A stretch of DNA of 64,000 nt from Candidatus Macondimonas diazotrophica (GTDB taxonomy: Bacteria > Pseudomonadota > Gammaproteobacteria > UBA5335), in NCBI RefSeq assembly GCF_004684205.1, contig NZ_SRIO01000004.1, forward strand, positions 1 to 64,000, read 5' to 3'. The position numbers and the translations under genes are program-made. Below, piece after piece: positions 38,478 through 46,227 of this stretch. The notes under the pieces were generated by a model. The model saw nothing but the letters and a program-made list of their open reading frames with translations, did no database searches and had not been told where the DNA came from. How positions within the stretch are numbered: the first letter of the stretch is position 1; the number at the start of each line of letters is the position of its first letter.

Positions 38478-38810
38478 ATGAATCGGTGGGTTGTGGCTGG
38501 ACTGATCGCGATGGCCGGCTGGCAGGCGTATGGCCGTTATGGCCAGCATCTCCCGTTTCCGCTGACGGCACGACCTGAGATTGCTACTGCGGCGCCAGCC
38601 GATCGATTGTCACAGTCGATGCCTGCCGCGGTCGTTCCTGCGCCGCCCCAGTTTGCCTGTGATGGCCGCCTTCACTGTTCGCAGATGCGCTCTTATGAAG
38701 AGGCGAAATTTTTTCTTCGTCATTGTCCCGGCGTGAAGATGGACGGGGATAGCGACGGCATTCCCTGCGAGCAGCAGTGGGGGCACGGTGATTGGAACGC
38801 CGCCCGTTAG
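38478..38810 (+). CDS. Exported or membrane-anchored excalibur-domain protein
   Basis: 110 aa. A short N-terminal hydrophobic segment (WVVAGLIAMAGWQ) is followed by a linker and an excalibur Ca-binding domain at residues 59-98: FACDGRLHCSQM, EEAKFFLRHCPG and the calcium-loop DGDSDGIPCE. Cys61, Cys67, Cys83 and Cys97 are visible; Tyr73 occupies a position that I recall is often a cysteine in this variant. Many relatives are fused to cold-shock or nuclease domains; this one is not. Confidence 0.8.
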   Translation: MNRWVVAGLIAMAGWQAYGRYGQHLPFPLTARPEIATAAPADRLSQSMPAAVVPAPPQFACDGRLHCSQMRSYEEAKFFLRHCPGVKMDGDSDGIPCEQQWGHGDWNAAR

Positions 38811-38866
38811 CGTTTCCGGCTTTTCGTGGCCCGAACAGGCGGCACCCCGGTGCGTCTGACGCACCT

Positions 38867-39376
38867 TCAGGCCGGGACAGCGTCGGGCACCGCCAGCAGC
38901 CAGGCCAGCGCCCCGGCGATCAGCGGCAGCGGCAGGGACACAAGGAGGCGCAGCAGCACGAAGCGCGACCCCATGAGCGGCAGTTCGAAACTCAGCGTTC
39001 GGTGGATGGCGAGGACCGACCAGGCCGTCATCAGCGCGACCAGCGGGGCAAAACCCATCCCGGCCTGCTTGAGCAGAATCACGAACGGGAAGCTCACCAT
39101 GGGCCCGCCGGGCAATAGAGCCCCCAGCCCGCTGGCCAGCACGATGCCCCACCACCCGCTCTGGGGTCCGAGTGCGTTGGCCAGGACGGCTTGCGGCAGT
39201 AATTTCCCCAGCAAGGAAGCAGCCAGCAGTGCGAGCGGCAAACGCAGCGCAATGAGGCGCAGCTGTGCTCCTGCGATCAGCGCTGCCTCCCGGTGCAGCT
39301 GACGATTGCGCCGATGTGCGACGGCCATCAGTGCGGCCAACAGGACGGTCAATGCGAGGAGGGATGAGCCGATCAC
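38867..39376 (-). CDS. Small polytopic membrane protein, YraQ/ArsP-like half-permease (copy 2)
   Basis: 169 aa, about five helices. Its core GALLPGGPMVSFPFVILLKQAG and the following TAWSVLAIHRTLSFELPLMG are closely matched in the upstream gene, so the two are paralogues. The glycine/proline-rich motif followed by FP and a TAWSVL helix recalls predicted permeases of the YraQ/ArsP group (PF03773), which contain two such halves in one chain. It overlaps the preceding gene by 4 nt (ATGA). Substrate unknown. Confidence 0.6.
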   Translation of the reverse strand: MIGSSLLALTVLLAALMAVAHRRNRQLHREAALIAGAQLRLIALRLPLALLAASLLGKLLPQAVLANALGPQSGWWGIVLASGLGALLPGGPMVSFPFVILLKQAGMGFAPLVALMTAWSVLAIHRTLSFELPLMGSRFVLLRLLVSLPLPLIAGALAWLLAVPDAVPA

Positions 39377-39921
39377 GCGGTTTCCTCGCGTGTGGTGCGG
39401 CGTTCAAGCCGATATGCCCAATGGGCGGCCAGCCACGGTAGCGGCAGGGATATCAGCCAGCGCAGTAGCGCGAAGCGCCAGCCGAGCCAGGGGATTTCCC
39501 AGATGATCATGCGGTGCAGGCCGAGCACGGACCAGGCGGTGAGAAAGGCGATACAGGTGCTGAGTGGTGCGCCCGATTGACGGAGTACCAACACCACGGG
39601 AAACGCCGCAAACGGTCCACCGGGCATCAGGGCTCCGGCCAAGGCAGCCAGTCCGGTGGCGCGCCATCCGGCGTGGCGGCCGAGCTGGCTTTCGACCCAG
39701 CGAGGGGGGATGAGGCTTTGCGCGTATCCGGCAAGGAGTAGAGCCAACAGCACCAGCGGGGTGATCGAAATCAACAGGATGAGCCCTTGTGCGAGGCCAT
39801 CGCGCAGCGCATCAAGGCCGCCGCGTTGGTAGAGCAAGCCTCCGGCGAGAACCGACAACATAATGAAAAACAAGGACATTCCATCGGGTCGACGGGGCTT
39901 TTCCGGCGTCGGATTGGTCAT
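39373..39921 (-). CDS. Small polytopic membrane protein, YraQ/ArsP-like half-permease (copy 1)
   Basis: 182 aa, about five helices after a short polar N-terminus. Core motif GALMPGGPFAAFPVVLVLRQSG, then IAFLTAWSVLGLHRMIIWEIP and RFALLRWLISLPLPWLA, aligns with the downstream protein with few gaps. Translation of the pair is coupled through ATGA. The likely product is a hetero-oligomer in the inner membrane. Neither metal-binding motifs nor a fused domain are visible. Confidence 0.6.
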   Translation of the reverse strand: MTNPTPEKPRRPDGMSLFFIMLSVLAGGLLYQRGGLDALRDGLAQGLILLISITPLVLLALLLAGYAQSLIPPRWVESQLGRHAGWRATGLAALAGALMPGGPFAAFPVVLVLRQSGAPLSTCIAFLTAWSVLGLHRMIIWEIPWLGWRFALLRWLISLPLPWLAAHWAYRLERRTTREETA

Positions 39922-40042
39922 GATCGATCACAGCAGCGAAGCGGAAGGCCGGGGAGTGCATCCGGGTGACTTGCGTTCTCTCCAGAGTGGTTTAGTCTCA
40001 GGGAAAACTGCCTCATTCTGGCATGGCGGGAGAGCGGAACCA

Positions 40043-40840
40043 ATGCAGACAGGATCGTCAGCATGGTGGATGGCCGTCGACCGGGCGCGGGAACGGGCGG
40101 AAGCGGCGAACTTGCTGGCGTCGCCGGCCACGCTGATTTCCTGTCCCGGGCACGACGGTCCCTACCTGATTGCATGGCGCGATGCGCGCCCGGGTGTAGG
40201 CGCAGCGGTGCCGCCGATCATGATGGATTCGTGTCTGCAGCAGGGCCTGCATCGTGTGGCGCTCCTTCGCCGCCCGCTGCTCAAGGGCCAGATGCGTTTG
40301 GCCCGACGTCAACCCTGTGTGCGCCAGGGCGGCCTGGATGCCGAAGATTTCACCATGCTGTGGCGTTGTCTGCAGGGGCGTGATGTGCTGGCTTTCGTAC
40401 CGGCGCGCAGCGGGGACGTGCCAAGAACGGTGGACATTGTGCCGCTTCCACTGCATCCGGAAATCGCGCTTCCGGCATCCAAGGCATTGATTCAAGCGGA
40501 TTTGCGCAGTCAATTCGGTGTCGTTCCGGGCTGGGCATTTCCCCATCGCGTCGCAGCGGTCTCGCCGGAATGGCTGGCGCAGCCCGAGCAGGGCGGCCGC
40601 ATTGCTTGGGTGCTCTATCTGCGCATGCGACGCGCGTTGCAAGGAAAGCGTGGAGACCGGGATTTCCACATGCTGGTGACGCGGCGATGGATGTGGTTGG
40701 TGCCTTGTCCGATTGGAGCGGCCCTGGAATATGCGGGCGTGGTGGCCGTCCGAACCACGGAGCAGTGGGAAAGGATGATGCAATCCGGGCCCTGGAGCGC
40801 ATTGTCCGCAATCGCCGAGGAAGCCTCGCTATGCGGGTGA
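40043..40840 (+). CDS. Ap4A phosphorylase (ATP adenylyltransferase)-fold protein lacking the catalytic HxHxQ
   Basis: 265 aa from the ATG at 40043; an upstream in-frame extension would run into the divergent gene and was rejected. The C-terminal part, FHMLVTRRWMWLVP (208-221), AGVVAVRT (231-238) and FPHRV (166-170), matches the pattern of Ap4A phosphorylases (yeast Apa1: YNLMLTKEWICVVP, AHFVLP). At the position of the nucleophile motif HKHLQ the protein reads PRTVD (127-131), followed by the expected IVPLPL. The catalytic histidines are therefore absent. It may be a pseudoenzyme or have a changed activity. It overlaps the next gene by 10 nt. Confidence 0.6.
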   Translation: MQTGSSAWWMAVDRARERAEAANLLASPATLISCPGHDGPYLIAWRDARPGVGAAVPPIMMDSCLQQGLHRVALLRRPLLKGQMRLARRQPCVRQGGLDAEDFTMLWRCLQGRDVLAFVPARSGDVPRTVDIVPLPLHPEIALPASKALIQADLRSQFGVVPGWAFPHRVAAVSPEWLAQPEQGGRIAWVLYLRMRRALQGKRGDRDFHMLVTRRWMWLVPCPIGAALEYAGVVAVRTTEQWERMMQSGPWSALSAIAEEASLCG

Positions 40841-41142
40841 GCGTGGATATCTGCGTGATCCCGATGGGTGTCGGCGCGTCGGTATCTGCCGAAGTGGCGC
40901 GCTGCGTGGAAATCTTGCAGCACCATGGTCTGCACCCTCGATCGCACCCCTTCGGAACGGCCGTGGAGGGCGAGTGGGATGAGGTATTCCGGGCCATCCG
41001 GGCTTGTCATGAGGCCCTTCATGCGACGGGGGTTCCCCGCTTGATGACGACGCTGAAGGTCGGGACACGGGTGGACAAGCCACAGAGCCTCGACGATAAA
41101 ATGCGCGCTTTGGCCGATCAGTTGTCCGCACCGCTGCCTTGA
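40831..41142 (+). CDS. MTH1187/YkoF-type thiamine-binding family protein
   Basis: 103 aa from the ATG at 40831, which overlaps the end of the preceding gene by 10 nt; GAGGAAG lies upstream. The ferredoxin-like fold pattern is visible: VSVDICVIPMGVGASVSAEV, HPFGTAVEGEWDEVFRAIRACHEAL and RLMTTLKVGTRVDK. This is the MTH1187 (DUF77) family, several members of which bind thiamine or related ligands. No thiamine transporter is adjacent. It is likely co-translated with the Ap4A-phosphorylase-like gene. Confidence 0.8.
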   Translation: MRVSVDICVIPMGVGASVSAEVARCVEILQHHGLHPRSHPFGTAVEGEWDEVFRAIRACHEALHATGVPRLMTTLKVGTRVDKPQSLDDKMRALADQLSAPLP

Positions 41143-41180
41143 GCCGGGCGCACTTCCCCGGCGCCGCAATCTGGAAGTCC

Positions 41181-42485
41181 ATGCAAACTTTGCCCGATGC
41201 TTCAAGCATCCGTACGGCCCAGTTTCGTCAACTCACTGAAGCCTTGGAAAGCCTTCGTCAGGAGCGTTTGCCGGCGGATCGGGCGCTGGACCGATTCTTT
41301 CGGACGCGGCGATTCCTGGGTGGACGCGATCGCCGGTTCATTGCCGATGGCGTTTTCGGCATTCTGCGACGCCAGCGTTTTCTGGAATATTGCCTGCAGG
41401 ACGGTTTGACCGGAACGCCGTCAGCGTCTGATCTGGCTGGATTGTTCCTGCTGACGCAGGGCTGGTCGGAGCGTGCACTCGCCCGATTCCTGCCCGCCGG
41501 CCAGGCCGCGCGGCTGAGCGATGCCCTGCGGCAGGCCAATCAGCAGTCGATGTCGTTTGCTCTTCGGCACAGTCTGCCCGACATCCTGGCCGAGTCTCTG
41601 ATAAGGGACTGGGGCGAATCCGAAGCCGAGCAGCTGGCGTGTGCCTTGGCGACTACCGCACCGCTGGATCTGCGTGTGAACACCTTGCGGTCCGATCGTG
41701 ATCATCTGCGTGCGCGTTTGTTCGAGAGCGGAATCGAGCTCGACAATACCCCCTTCGCGCCGCATGGTTTGCGAAGGGAAAATCGGGCTGCCCTGTTCAA
41801 GGCGCCGGGTTTCAAAGAGGGTGCCTTCGAGGTTCAGGACGAGGGGAGCCAGCTACTCGCGGCGCTGGTGGATGTGCCGACACGCGGGCGCGTGGTGGAT
41901 TATTGCGCCGGGGCCGGCGGCAAGACGCTGGCGTTGGCCATGGACATGAATAACAAGGGCGAGATCCTGGCGTGCGATGTGATCGGTCGCAAGCTAACGG
42001 AGCTGGCGCGCCGGGCCCGACGCGCCGGAGCGCACAACATCCGCATTCATTCCCTTGCGGACAACGGCGCGCTGGCCCTGCAGACCCAGCGGCGACGGTA
42101 TGACCGAGTGCTGGTCGATGCGCCCTGTTCGGGGTCCGGAACATTGCGGCGCAATCCGGATCTGCGCAATCGTGCGCTGGATCTGCCGGCATTAACCACG
42201 TTGCAGCGCCAGATTCTGGAGTCAGCTGCCGATTTGGTGGCCCCTGAAGGACGGCTGATCTATGCCACGTGCAGCCTGCTCCATGCCGAGAATCAGGCCG
42301 TCGTGTCCGCCTTTCTGGCGGATCACCCTGATTTCATCCATCTGCCCGCACAAACCGTAATGACGCAGCGGGGGCTCGGCTTGCCGACGAGCATGTTTCG
42401 TGACGGGAATTTTCAACCCGTTCCCCATTTGCACGGTACCGACGGTTTTTTTGGAGCCGTCCTGAAGCGAGCCGGGATGCCATGA
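41181..42485 (+). CDS. rsmB: RsmB/NOP-family rRNA (cytosine-5) methyltransferase
   Basis: 434 aa from the ATG at 41181 (a TTG overlapping the preceding stop would add 14 residues). It has an NusB-like N-terminal domain and a SAM-binding domain with VVDYCAGAGGKTLALA, the first conserved Cys in DAPCSGSGTLRRNP (about 316) and the catalytic Cys in YATCSLLHAEN (about 364). RsmB methylates C967 of 16S rRNA; other family members have other targets, and here there is no fmt/def context, so the site is inferred. The gene follows the MTH1187-type gene by 38 bp. Confidence 0.8.
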   Translation: MQTLPDASSIRTAQFRQLTEALESLRQERLPADRALDRFFRTRRFLGGRDRRFIADGVFGILRRQRFLEYCLQDGLTGTPSASDLAGLFLLTQGWSERALARFLPAGQAARLSDALRQANQQSMSFALRHSLPDILAESLIRDWGESEAEQLACALATTAPLDLRVNTLRSDRDHLRARLFESGIELDNTPFAPHGLRRENRAALFKAPGFKEGAFEVQDEGSQLLAALVDVPTRGRVVDYCAGAGGKTLALAMDMNNKGEILACDVIGRKLTELARRARRAGAHNIRIHSLADNGALALQTQRRRYDRVLVDAPCSGSGTLRRNPDLRNRALDLPALTTLQRQILESAADLVAPEGRLIYATCSLLHAENQAVVSAFLADHPDFIHLPAQTVMTQRGLGLPTSMFRDGNFQPVPHLHGTDGFFGAVLKRAGMP

Positions 42486-42595
42486 GCCACCCATCGACCG
42501 GATTTGAAAGGGCGCGTATGCTACGCGCTCCGATGAGAACCTTTCCCGAGAGATCGGGGTCTATCCGTCACTTATTCACTTTTAGAGACGAAATA

Positions 42596-43432
42596 ATGCG
42601 TGAAATTGCAGTGTCGTGGTCCCGCTTCGTGATGATTGCGCTGGCGCTGGCCGTATTCGTGGGGTCGCCGGCCCAAGCCGCCGACAAGCGCGCGCTAGCG
42701 GCCGAGATCATGCGCGCTTCCGGGCTGGAACAACAGCTGAGCCATACCACCCGGTCGATCAAGGACAGCCTGCAAAAGGCTGAAGAAAGCGGCAAGGCAA
42801 CGTCCGAACAGCGTGAAATCGGACAGATCATGCTGGATGCGTTTGGGCCTCCGACCATTTTGAGTTCGGTCGGCAAGCAGCTCGCTGATCAGTTGAGCGA
42901 AGGGGAGCTTCAGAAAGTGCTGAGCTGGTATGAAGGCAATCCCGGAAAAAAACTGATCCAACTCGAGAACCAGCTGGGTGATCCCGAAAAAGCCAAAGAT
43001 CTGGTCGAATTTGCCAAGCAGACGGAGCAAAACCCGATTCCTGAATCGCGCCAGGCGCTTTATCAGCAAATCGACAAGGCGACACTGACCACGCAGACCA
43101 CGGTGGATATGCAGCTGAATTCCCGTGTCGCCATGGTCAAGGCCATGAACAAGACCGCCAAGAGCGAGAAGAAGCTCACCGATGCCGAGATCGACGCCAA
43201 GATCGCGGCTCAGCGTCCTCAGGCCACGGCCTTCCTGCAGCAGATCAATCTCATCAAGTTTGCCTATCTGTACAAGGATCTGCCGGAAGGCGACATGAAT
43301 GCGTATCTGAAGTTTGCCCAGTCCGATGCAGGCAGCAAATTTTTCAAGGTTCGTTCCAAAGCATTGGATGCCGCAATGCAGGAAGGTTCCCGCAAAGTCG
43401 GGGCAGCCATGGGCAGTCGGATCAAGGAGTAA
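42596..43432 (+). CDS. Exported protein with two DUF2059-like repeats
   Basis: 278 aa. A signal peptide (VMIALALAVFVGSPAQA, cleavage before ADKRAL) directs it to the periplasm. A helical segment, LADQLSEGELQKVLSWYEGNPGKKL, has a weaker counterpart near the C-terminus, LYKDLPEGDMNAYLKFAQSDAGSKFF; both resemble the DUF2059 pattern. Function unknown. The ATG at 42596 was chosen because it begins the signal peptide; 38 residues of in-frame upstream sequence lack sense as a leader. Confidence 0.65.
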   Translation: MREIAVSWSRFVMIALALAVFVGSPAQAADKRALAAEIMRASGLEQQLSHTTRSIKDSLQKAEESGKATSEQREIGQIMLDAFGPPTILSSVGKQLADQLSEGELQKVLSWYEGNPGKKLIQLENQLGDPEKAKDLVEFAKQTEQNPIPESRQALYQQIDKATLTTQTTVDMQLNSRVAMVKAMNKTAKSEKKLTDAEIDAKIAAQRPQATAFLQQINLIKFAYLYKDLPEGDMNAYLKFAQSDAGSKFFKVRSKALDAAMQEGSRKVGAAMGSRIKE

Positions 43433-43512
43433 CGTAGTCCTCTGCGCGGTCGGCCGGACCTTTGTGGCCCGTTCGACCCGGCTGGTTGCGCGAGCGGGAT
43501 CGGATAGATCAC

Positions 43513-44157
43513 ATGGCGAGTGAAGAAAAGCCCCTGTTGGCGGCCGTCGATTTGTGCTGTGTGCGGAGCGATCGGTTGCTGTTCCAAGGCTTGGGATTCG
43601 CGCTTCGCCCCGGCACCCTGATCAAGGTCGCGGGGCCGAACGGTGCCGGAAAGACCAGCCTGCTTCGCATTCTGGCTGGCCTTGCCCAGCCTGAGGATGG
43701 AGAGGTGCAGTGGCAGGGACAGCCGATTGCGCATCATGCGGCGGAATACGCCGCCGATCGGCGCTATCTCGGTCACCACAACGGGCACAGTCTGGCGCTC
43801 ACGGCGCGGGAGAATCTGCGTGTCGCGGCGGCGCTGCAAGGCGTCGAGCAGTCGGCTGCGGAGCGGGATGCGATTCTCGAAACCGTCGGCTTGGCTCATG
43901 TGCTCGACGCTCCGGTGGCGCGCTTGTCATCCGGACAGCGGCGACGTCTGGCGCTGGCCCGGCTGCTGTTGGGCCGCGCCGGGGTGTGGATTCTGGACGA
44001 GCCGCTCAATGCGCTGGATCGTGCGGGCCAGACGCTGGTGAACGGGATGCTGGCCGAGCACTTGTCTCGGCAGGGCGTAGCGGTGGTGAGCACGCATCAC
44101 CCCTTGGCCCTGCCCTCTCCGGCGCGGCAGCAGACCTTGACCCTGGCTGCGTCATGA
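43513..44157 (+). CDS. ccmA: Heme export ATP-binding protein CcmA
   Basis: 214 aa. Walker A GPNGAGKT is at 41-48, with signature LSSGQRRRLALARLLL and Walker B VWILDEPLNALD; the LSSGQ variant is typical of CcmA. With CcmB and CcmC it releases holo-CcmE. It is first in a nine-gene overlapping operon for cytochrome c maturation; the ccmB ATG overlaps its stop (ATGA). Confidence 0.95.
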   Translation: MASEEKPLLAAVDLCCVRSDRLLFQGLGFALRPGTLIKVAGPNGAGKTSLLRILAGLAQPEDGEVQWQGQPIAHHAAEYAADRRYLGHHNGHSLALTARENLRVAAALQGVEQSAAERDAILETVGLAHVLDAPVARLSSGQRRRLALARLLLGRAGVWILDEPLNALDRAGQTLVNGMLAEHLSRQGVAVVSTHHPLALPSPARQQTLTLAAS

Positions 44158-44837
44158 CCGCTTCACTCGCCCATGCGTGGTGGGCTGTGCTGCGGCGGGA
44201 CCTGATGCTCTCGGTGCGCCGGCTGGGCGAACTCGGCAATCCTGTGGTGTTCTTCGCGGCCGTGGTGAGTTTGTTTCCCTTGGCGCTGGGTGCCGATGTC
44301 GCCTTGCTGCGCGCCGTGGGCCCCGGTGTGGTCTGGGTCGGTGCGCTGTTGGCCAGCCTGTTGTCCCTCGAGGGACTGTTCCGGGCCGACTTCGAGGATG
44401 GCAGCCTGGAACAGCTGCTGCTCAGCCCGCATCCGACCAGCGTGCTCGTGTCGGCCAAGATTCTCGCGCACTGGCTGGTGACCGGTGTGCCCTTGTTGTT
44501 GATCACGCCTCTGCTGGGCGTCTTGCTACAATTGTCGACCCCGGCTCAGGTGGTGCTGTTCGGCGGCCTGTTGCTCGGAACCCCGATTCTCAGTCTGCTG
44601 GGATCGGTGGCGGTGGCGTTGACGCTGGGGCTGCCACGGGGCGGTCTGCTGGTGTCGGTGCTGCTGTTGCCGCTGTTCGCCCCGGTTCTGGTATTCGGTG
44701 CCGGTGCGGTGAGCAGCGCGCTTTTGGAGATGCCTGTGTTGCCTTATTTCTACATGCTCGGGGCCGAACTGGTGCTGGCGATCACGGTGGTGCCAGTGGC
44801 GACTGCGGCCGCACTGCGCGCCAGCCTGGGTTCCTGA
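44154..44837 (+). CDS. ccmB: Heme exporter membrane protein CcmB
   Basis: 227 aa, six membrane helices. Family markers: LRRDLMLSVRRLGELGNPVVFF at the N-terminus (residues ~13-34), LFRADFEDGSLEQLLLSP and LPRGGLLVSVLLLPLF. It is the integral subunit of the CcmAB complex. The start overlaps ccmA by 4 nt, and ccmC starts 1 bp after its stop. Confidence 0.95.
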   Translation: MTASLAHAWWAVLRRDLMLSVRRLGELGNPVVFFAAVVSLFPLALGADVALLRAVGPGVVWVGALLASLLSLEGLFRADFEDGSLEQLLLSPHPTSVLVSAKILAHWLVTGVPLLLITPLLGVLLQLSTPAQVVLFGGLLLGTPILSLLGSVAVALTLGLPRGGLLVSVLLLPLFAPVLVFGAGAVSSALLEMPVLPYFYMLGAELVLAITVVPVATAAALRASLGS

Positions 44838-44838
44838 C

Positions 44839-45570
44839 ATGATCGCCATGTTGAGCCGCTGGGCGTCCTTGCCCACATTCTACCGGTGGACCGGGGGGTT
44901 GATCCCGTGGCTCTGGGGCGCTGCGGTGGCGTTGCTCGTCGTGGGCGCCGTCGGCGGCCTGGTGCTGGCGCCGGTGGATTACCAGCAGGGGCAGGCCTAT
45001 CGCATTCTCTTCGTTCATGTACCCAGCGCGTGGATGGCAATGTTCGTCTACATGTTCATGGCGGGTGCGAGCGCTGTCGGTTTCATCTGGCATGTCAAGC
45101 TGGCGGAGATTCTGGCGCGTGTCAGCGCGCCGCTCGGCGCGGCGTTCACCGGAATGGCACTGGCCACCGGATCGCTGTGGGGGGCACGCATGTGGAATAC
45201 CTGGTGGGTGTGGGACGCGCGGTTGACCTCTGTGCTGCTGCTGTTCTTTCTCTATCTGGGATTCATGGCGCTACAGGCCGCGATCGAGGACCGCCGCCGT
45301 GCGGCGCGGGCCGGTGCGGTATTGGCACTGGTCGGGGTCGTCAACATCCCGATCATTCATTACTCCGTCGAATGGTGGAACACCCTGCATCAGGGGGCAA
45401 CGGTTTCCAAGCTCGACAGCCCGTCCATGACCTGGGACATGCTCTGGCCGTTGTTGACCATGGCGATCGGTTTCATGATGTATTTTGCGGCCGCCGTCCT
45501 GGTCCGGGCCCGCTGCGAGATCCTCGAACGCGAGCGCCATCGTCGCTGGGTGAGTGAAGAAGTCACATGA
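44839..45570 (+). CDS. ccmC: Heme chaperone-loading protein CcmC
   Basis: 243 aa, six helices. The periplasmic tryptophan-rich WWD signature is visible as MWNTWWVWDARLTSVLLL. Conserved heme-coordinating His are in FVHVPSAWMA and IIHYSVEWWNTLHQG. It attaches heme to CcmE. It overlaps ccmD by 4 nt. Confidence 0.96.
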   Translation: MIAMLSRWASLPTFYRWTGGLIPWLWGAAVALLVVGAVGGLVLAPVDYQQGQAYRILFVHVPSAWMAMFVYMFMAGASAVGFIWHVKLAEILARVSAPLGAAFTGMALATGSLWGARMWNTWWVWDARLTSVLLLFFLYLGFMALQAAIEDRRRAARAGAVLALVGVVNIPIIHYSVEWWNTLHQGATVSKLDSPSMTWDMLWPLLTMAIGFMMYFAAAVLVRARCEILERERHRRWVSEEVT

Positions 45571-45779
45571 ACGCCGCGATCGCCGAATTTTTTGCCATGG
45601 GGGGCTATGCCTTCTATGTGTGGAGCGCCTACGGACTGGCCGTGCTGGTCTTTGTGTACAACGCCTGGATTCCGGCACGTCGCCATGGGCGTTTGCGCCG
45701 TTCGATCCAGTCCTCCAAGCGCATGAGCGGCACGCCGAGCCGGCCCGTGCATCGGATCGATGATGAAAGCAGCCCGTAA
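45567..45779 (+). CDS. ccmD: Heme exporter protein CcmD
   Basis: 70 aa, single membrane helix (YVWSAYGLAVLVFVYNAWIP) preceded by the typical FFAMGGYAFYVW and followed by a basic tail. It stabilises the CcmABC-E complex. It overlaps both ccmC and ccmE. Confidence 0.92.
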   Translation: MNAAIAEFFAMGGYAFYVWSAYGLAVLVFVYNAWIPARRHGRLRRSIQSSKRMSGTPSRPVHRIDDESSP

Positions 45780-46227
45780 GAATCGATTGTTCCTCGTTCT
45801 GGTCTTGATCGTCGGGGTCGGGATTGCCGCCTTTCTGGCCAGCCTCGCCTTTCGCGAGAACCTGACATTTTTCTTTACCCCGGCGCAGGTGGCGGCAGGT
45901 GAAGTGCAGCCGGGCCAGCCCTTCCGCGTCGGCGGCCTGGTGATTCCAGGCAGTGTCGAGCGCTTGGCCGACGGGGTCACGGTGCGTTTCCAGCTCACCG
46001 ATACCGAAGGCGTCGTGACCGTGCAGTACACCGGCGTGCTCCCCGACCTGTTCAAGGAGGGTCAGGGAATCGTGGCGCGAGGCACACTGGACGGCGCGGG
46101 AACGATCATGGCCGATCAAGTGTTGGCCAAGCACGATGAAAACTACATGCCGCCCGAAGTCGCCGAGGCGCTGCAGGCCAGAGGCGCGATGCCCGAGCAT
46201 GAAATGCTGCGGAAGGTGCAGCCATGA
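45760..46227 (+). CDS. ccmE: Periplasmic heme chaperone CcmE
   Basis: 155 aa. N-terminal membrane anchor (LFLVLVLIVGVGIAAFL) and OB-fold domain. The heme-binding histidine is His125 in LAKHDENYMPPE, the usual sequence. RVGGLVIPGSVER and VQYTGVLPDLFKEGQG are family segments. It starts within the end of ccmD (20-nt overlap) and overlaps ccmF by 4 nt. Confidence 0.96.
   Translation: MMKAARKNRLFLVLVLIVGVGIAAFLASLAFRENLTFFFTPAQVAAGEVQPGQPFRVGGLVIPGSVERLADGVTVRFQLTDTEGVVTVQYTGVLPDLFKEGQGIVARGTLDGAGTIMADQVLAKHDENYMPPEVAEALQARGAMPEHEMLRKVQP

Noticed and set aside
39863-40042. N-terminal extension of the Ap4A-phosphorylase-like gene
   Set aside because: It would overlap the start of the opposing membrane-protein gene, and the extension (GRRGFSGVG...) has no family similarity; the ATG at 40043 fits better.
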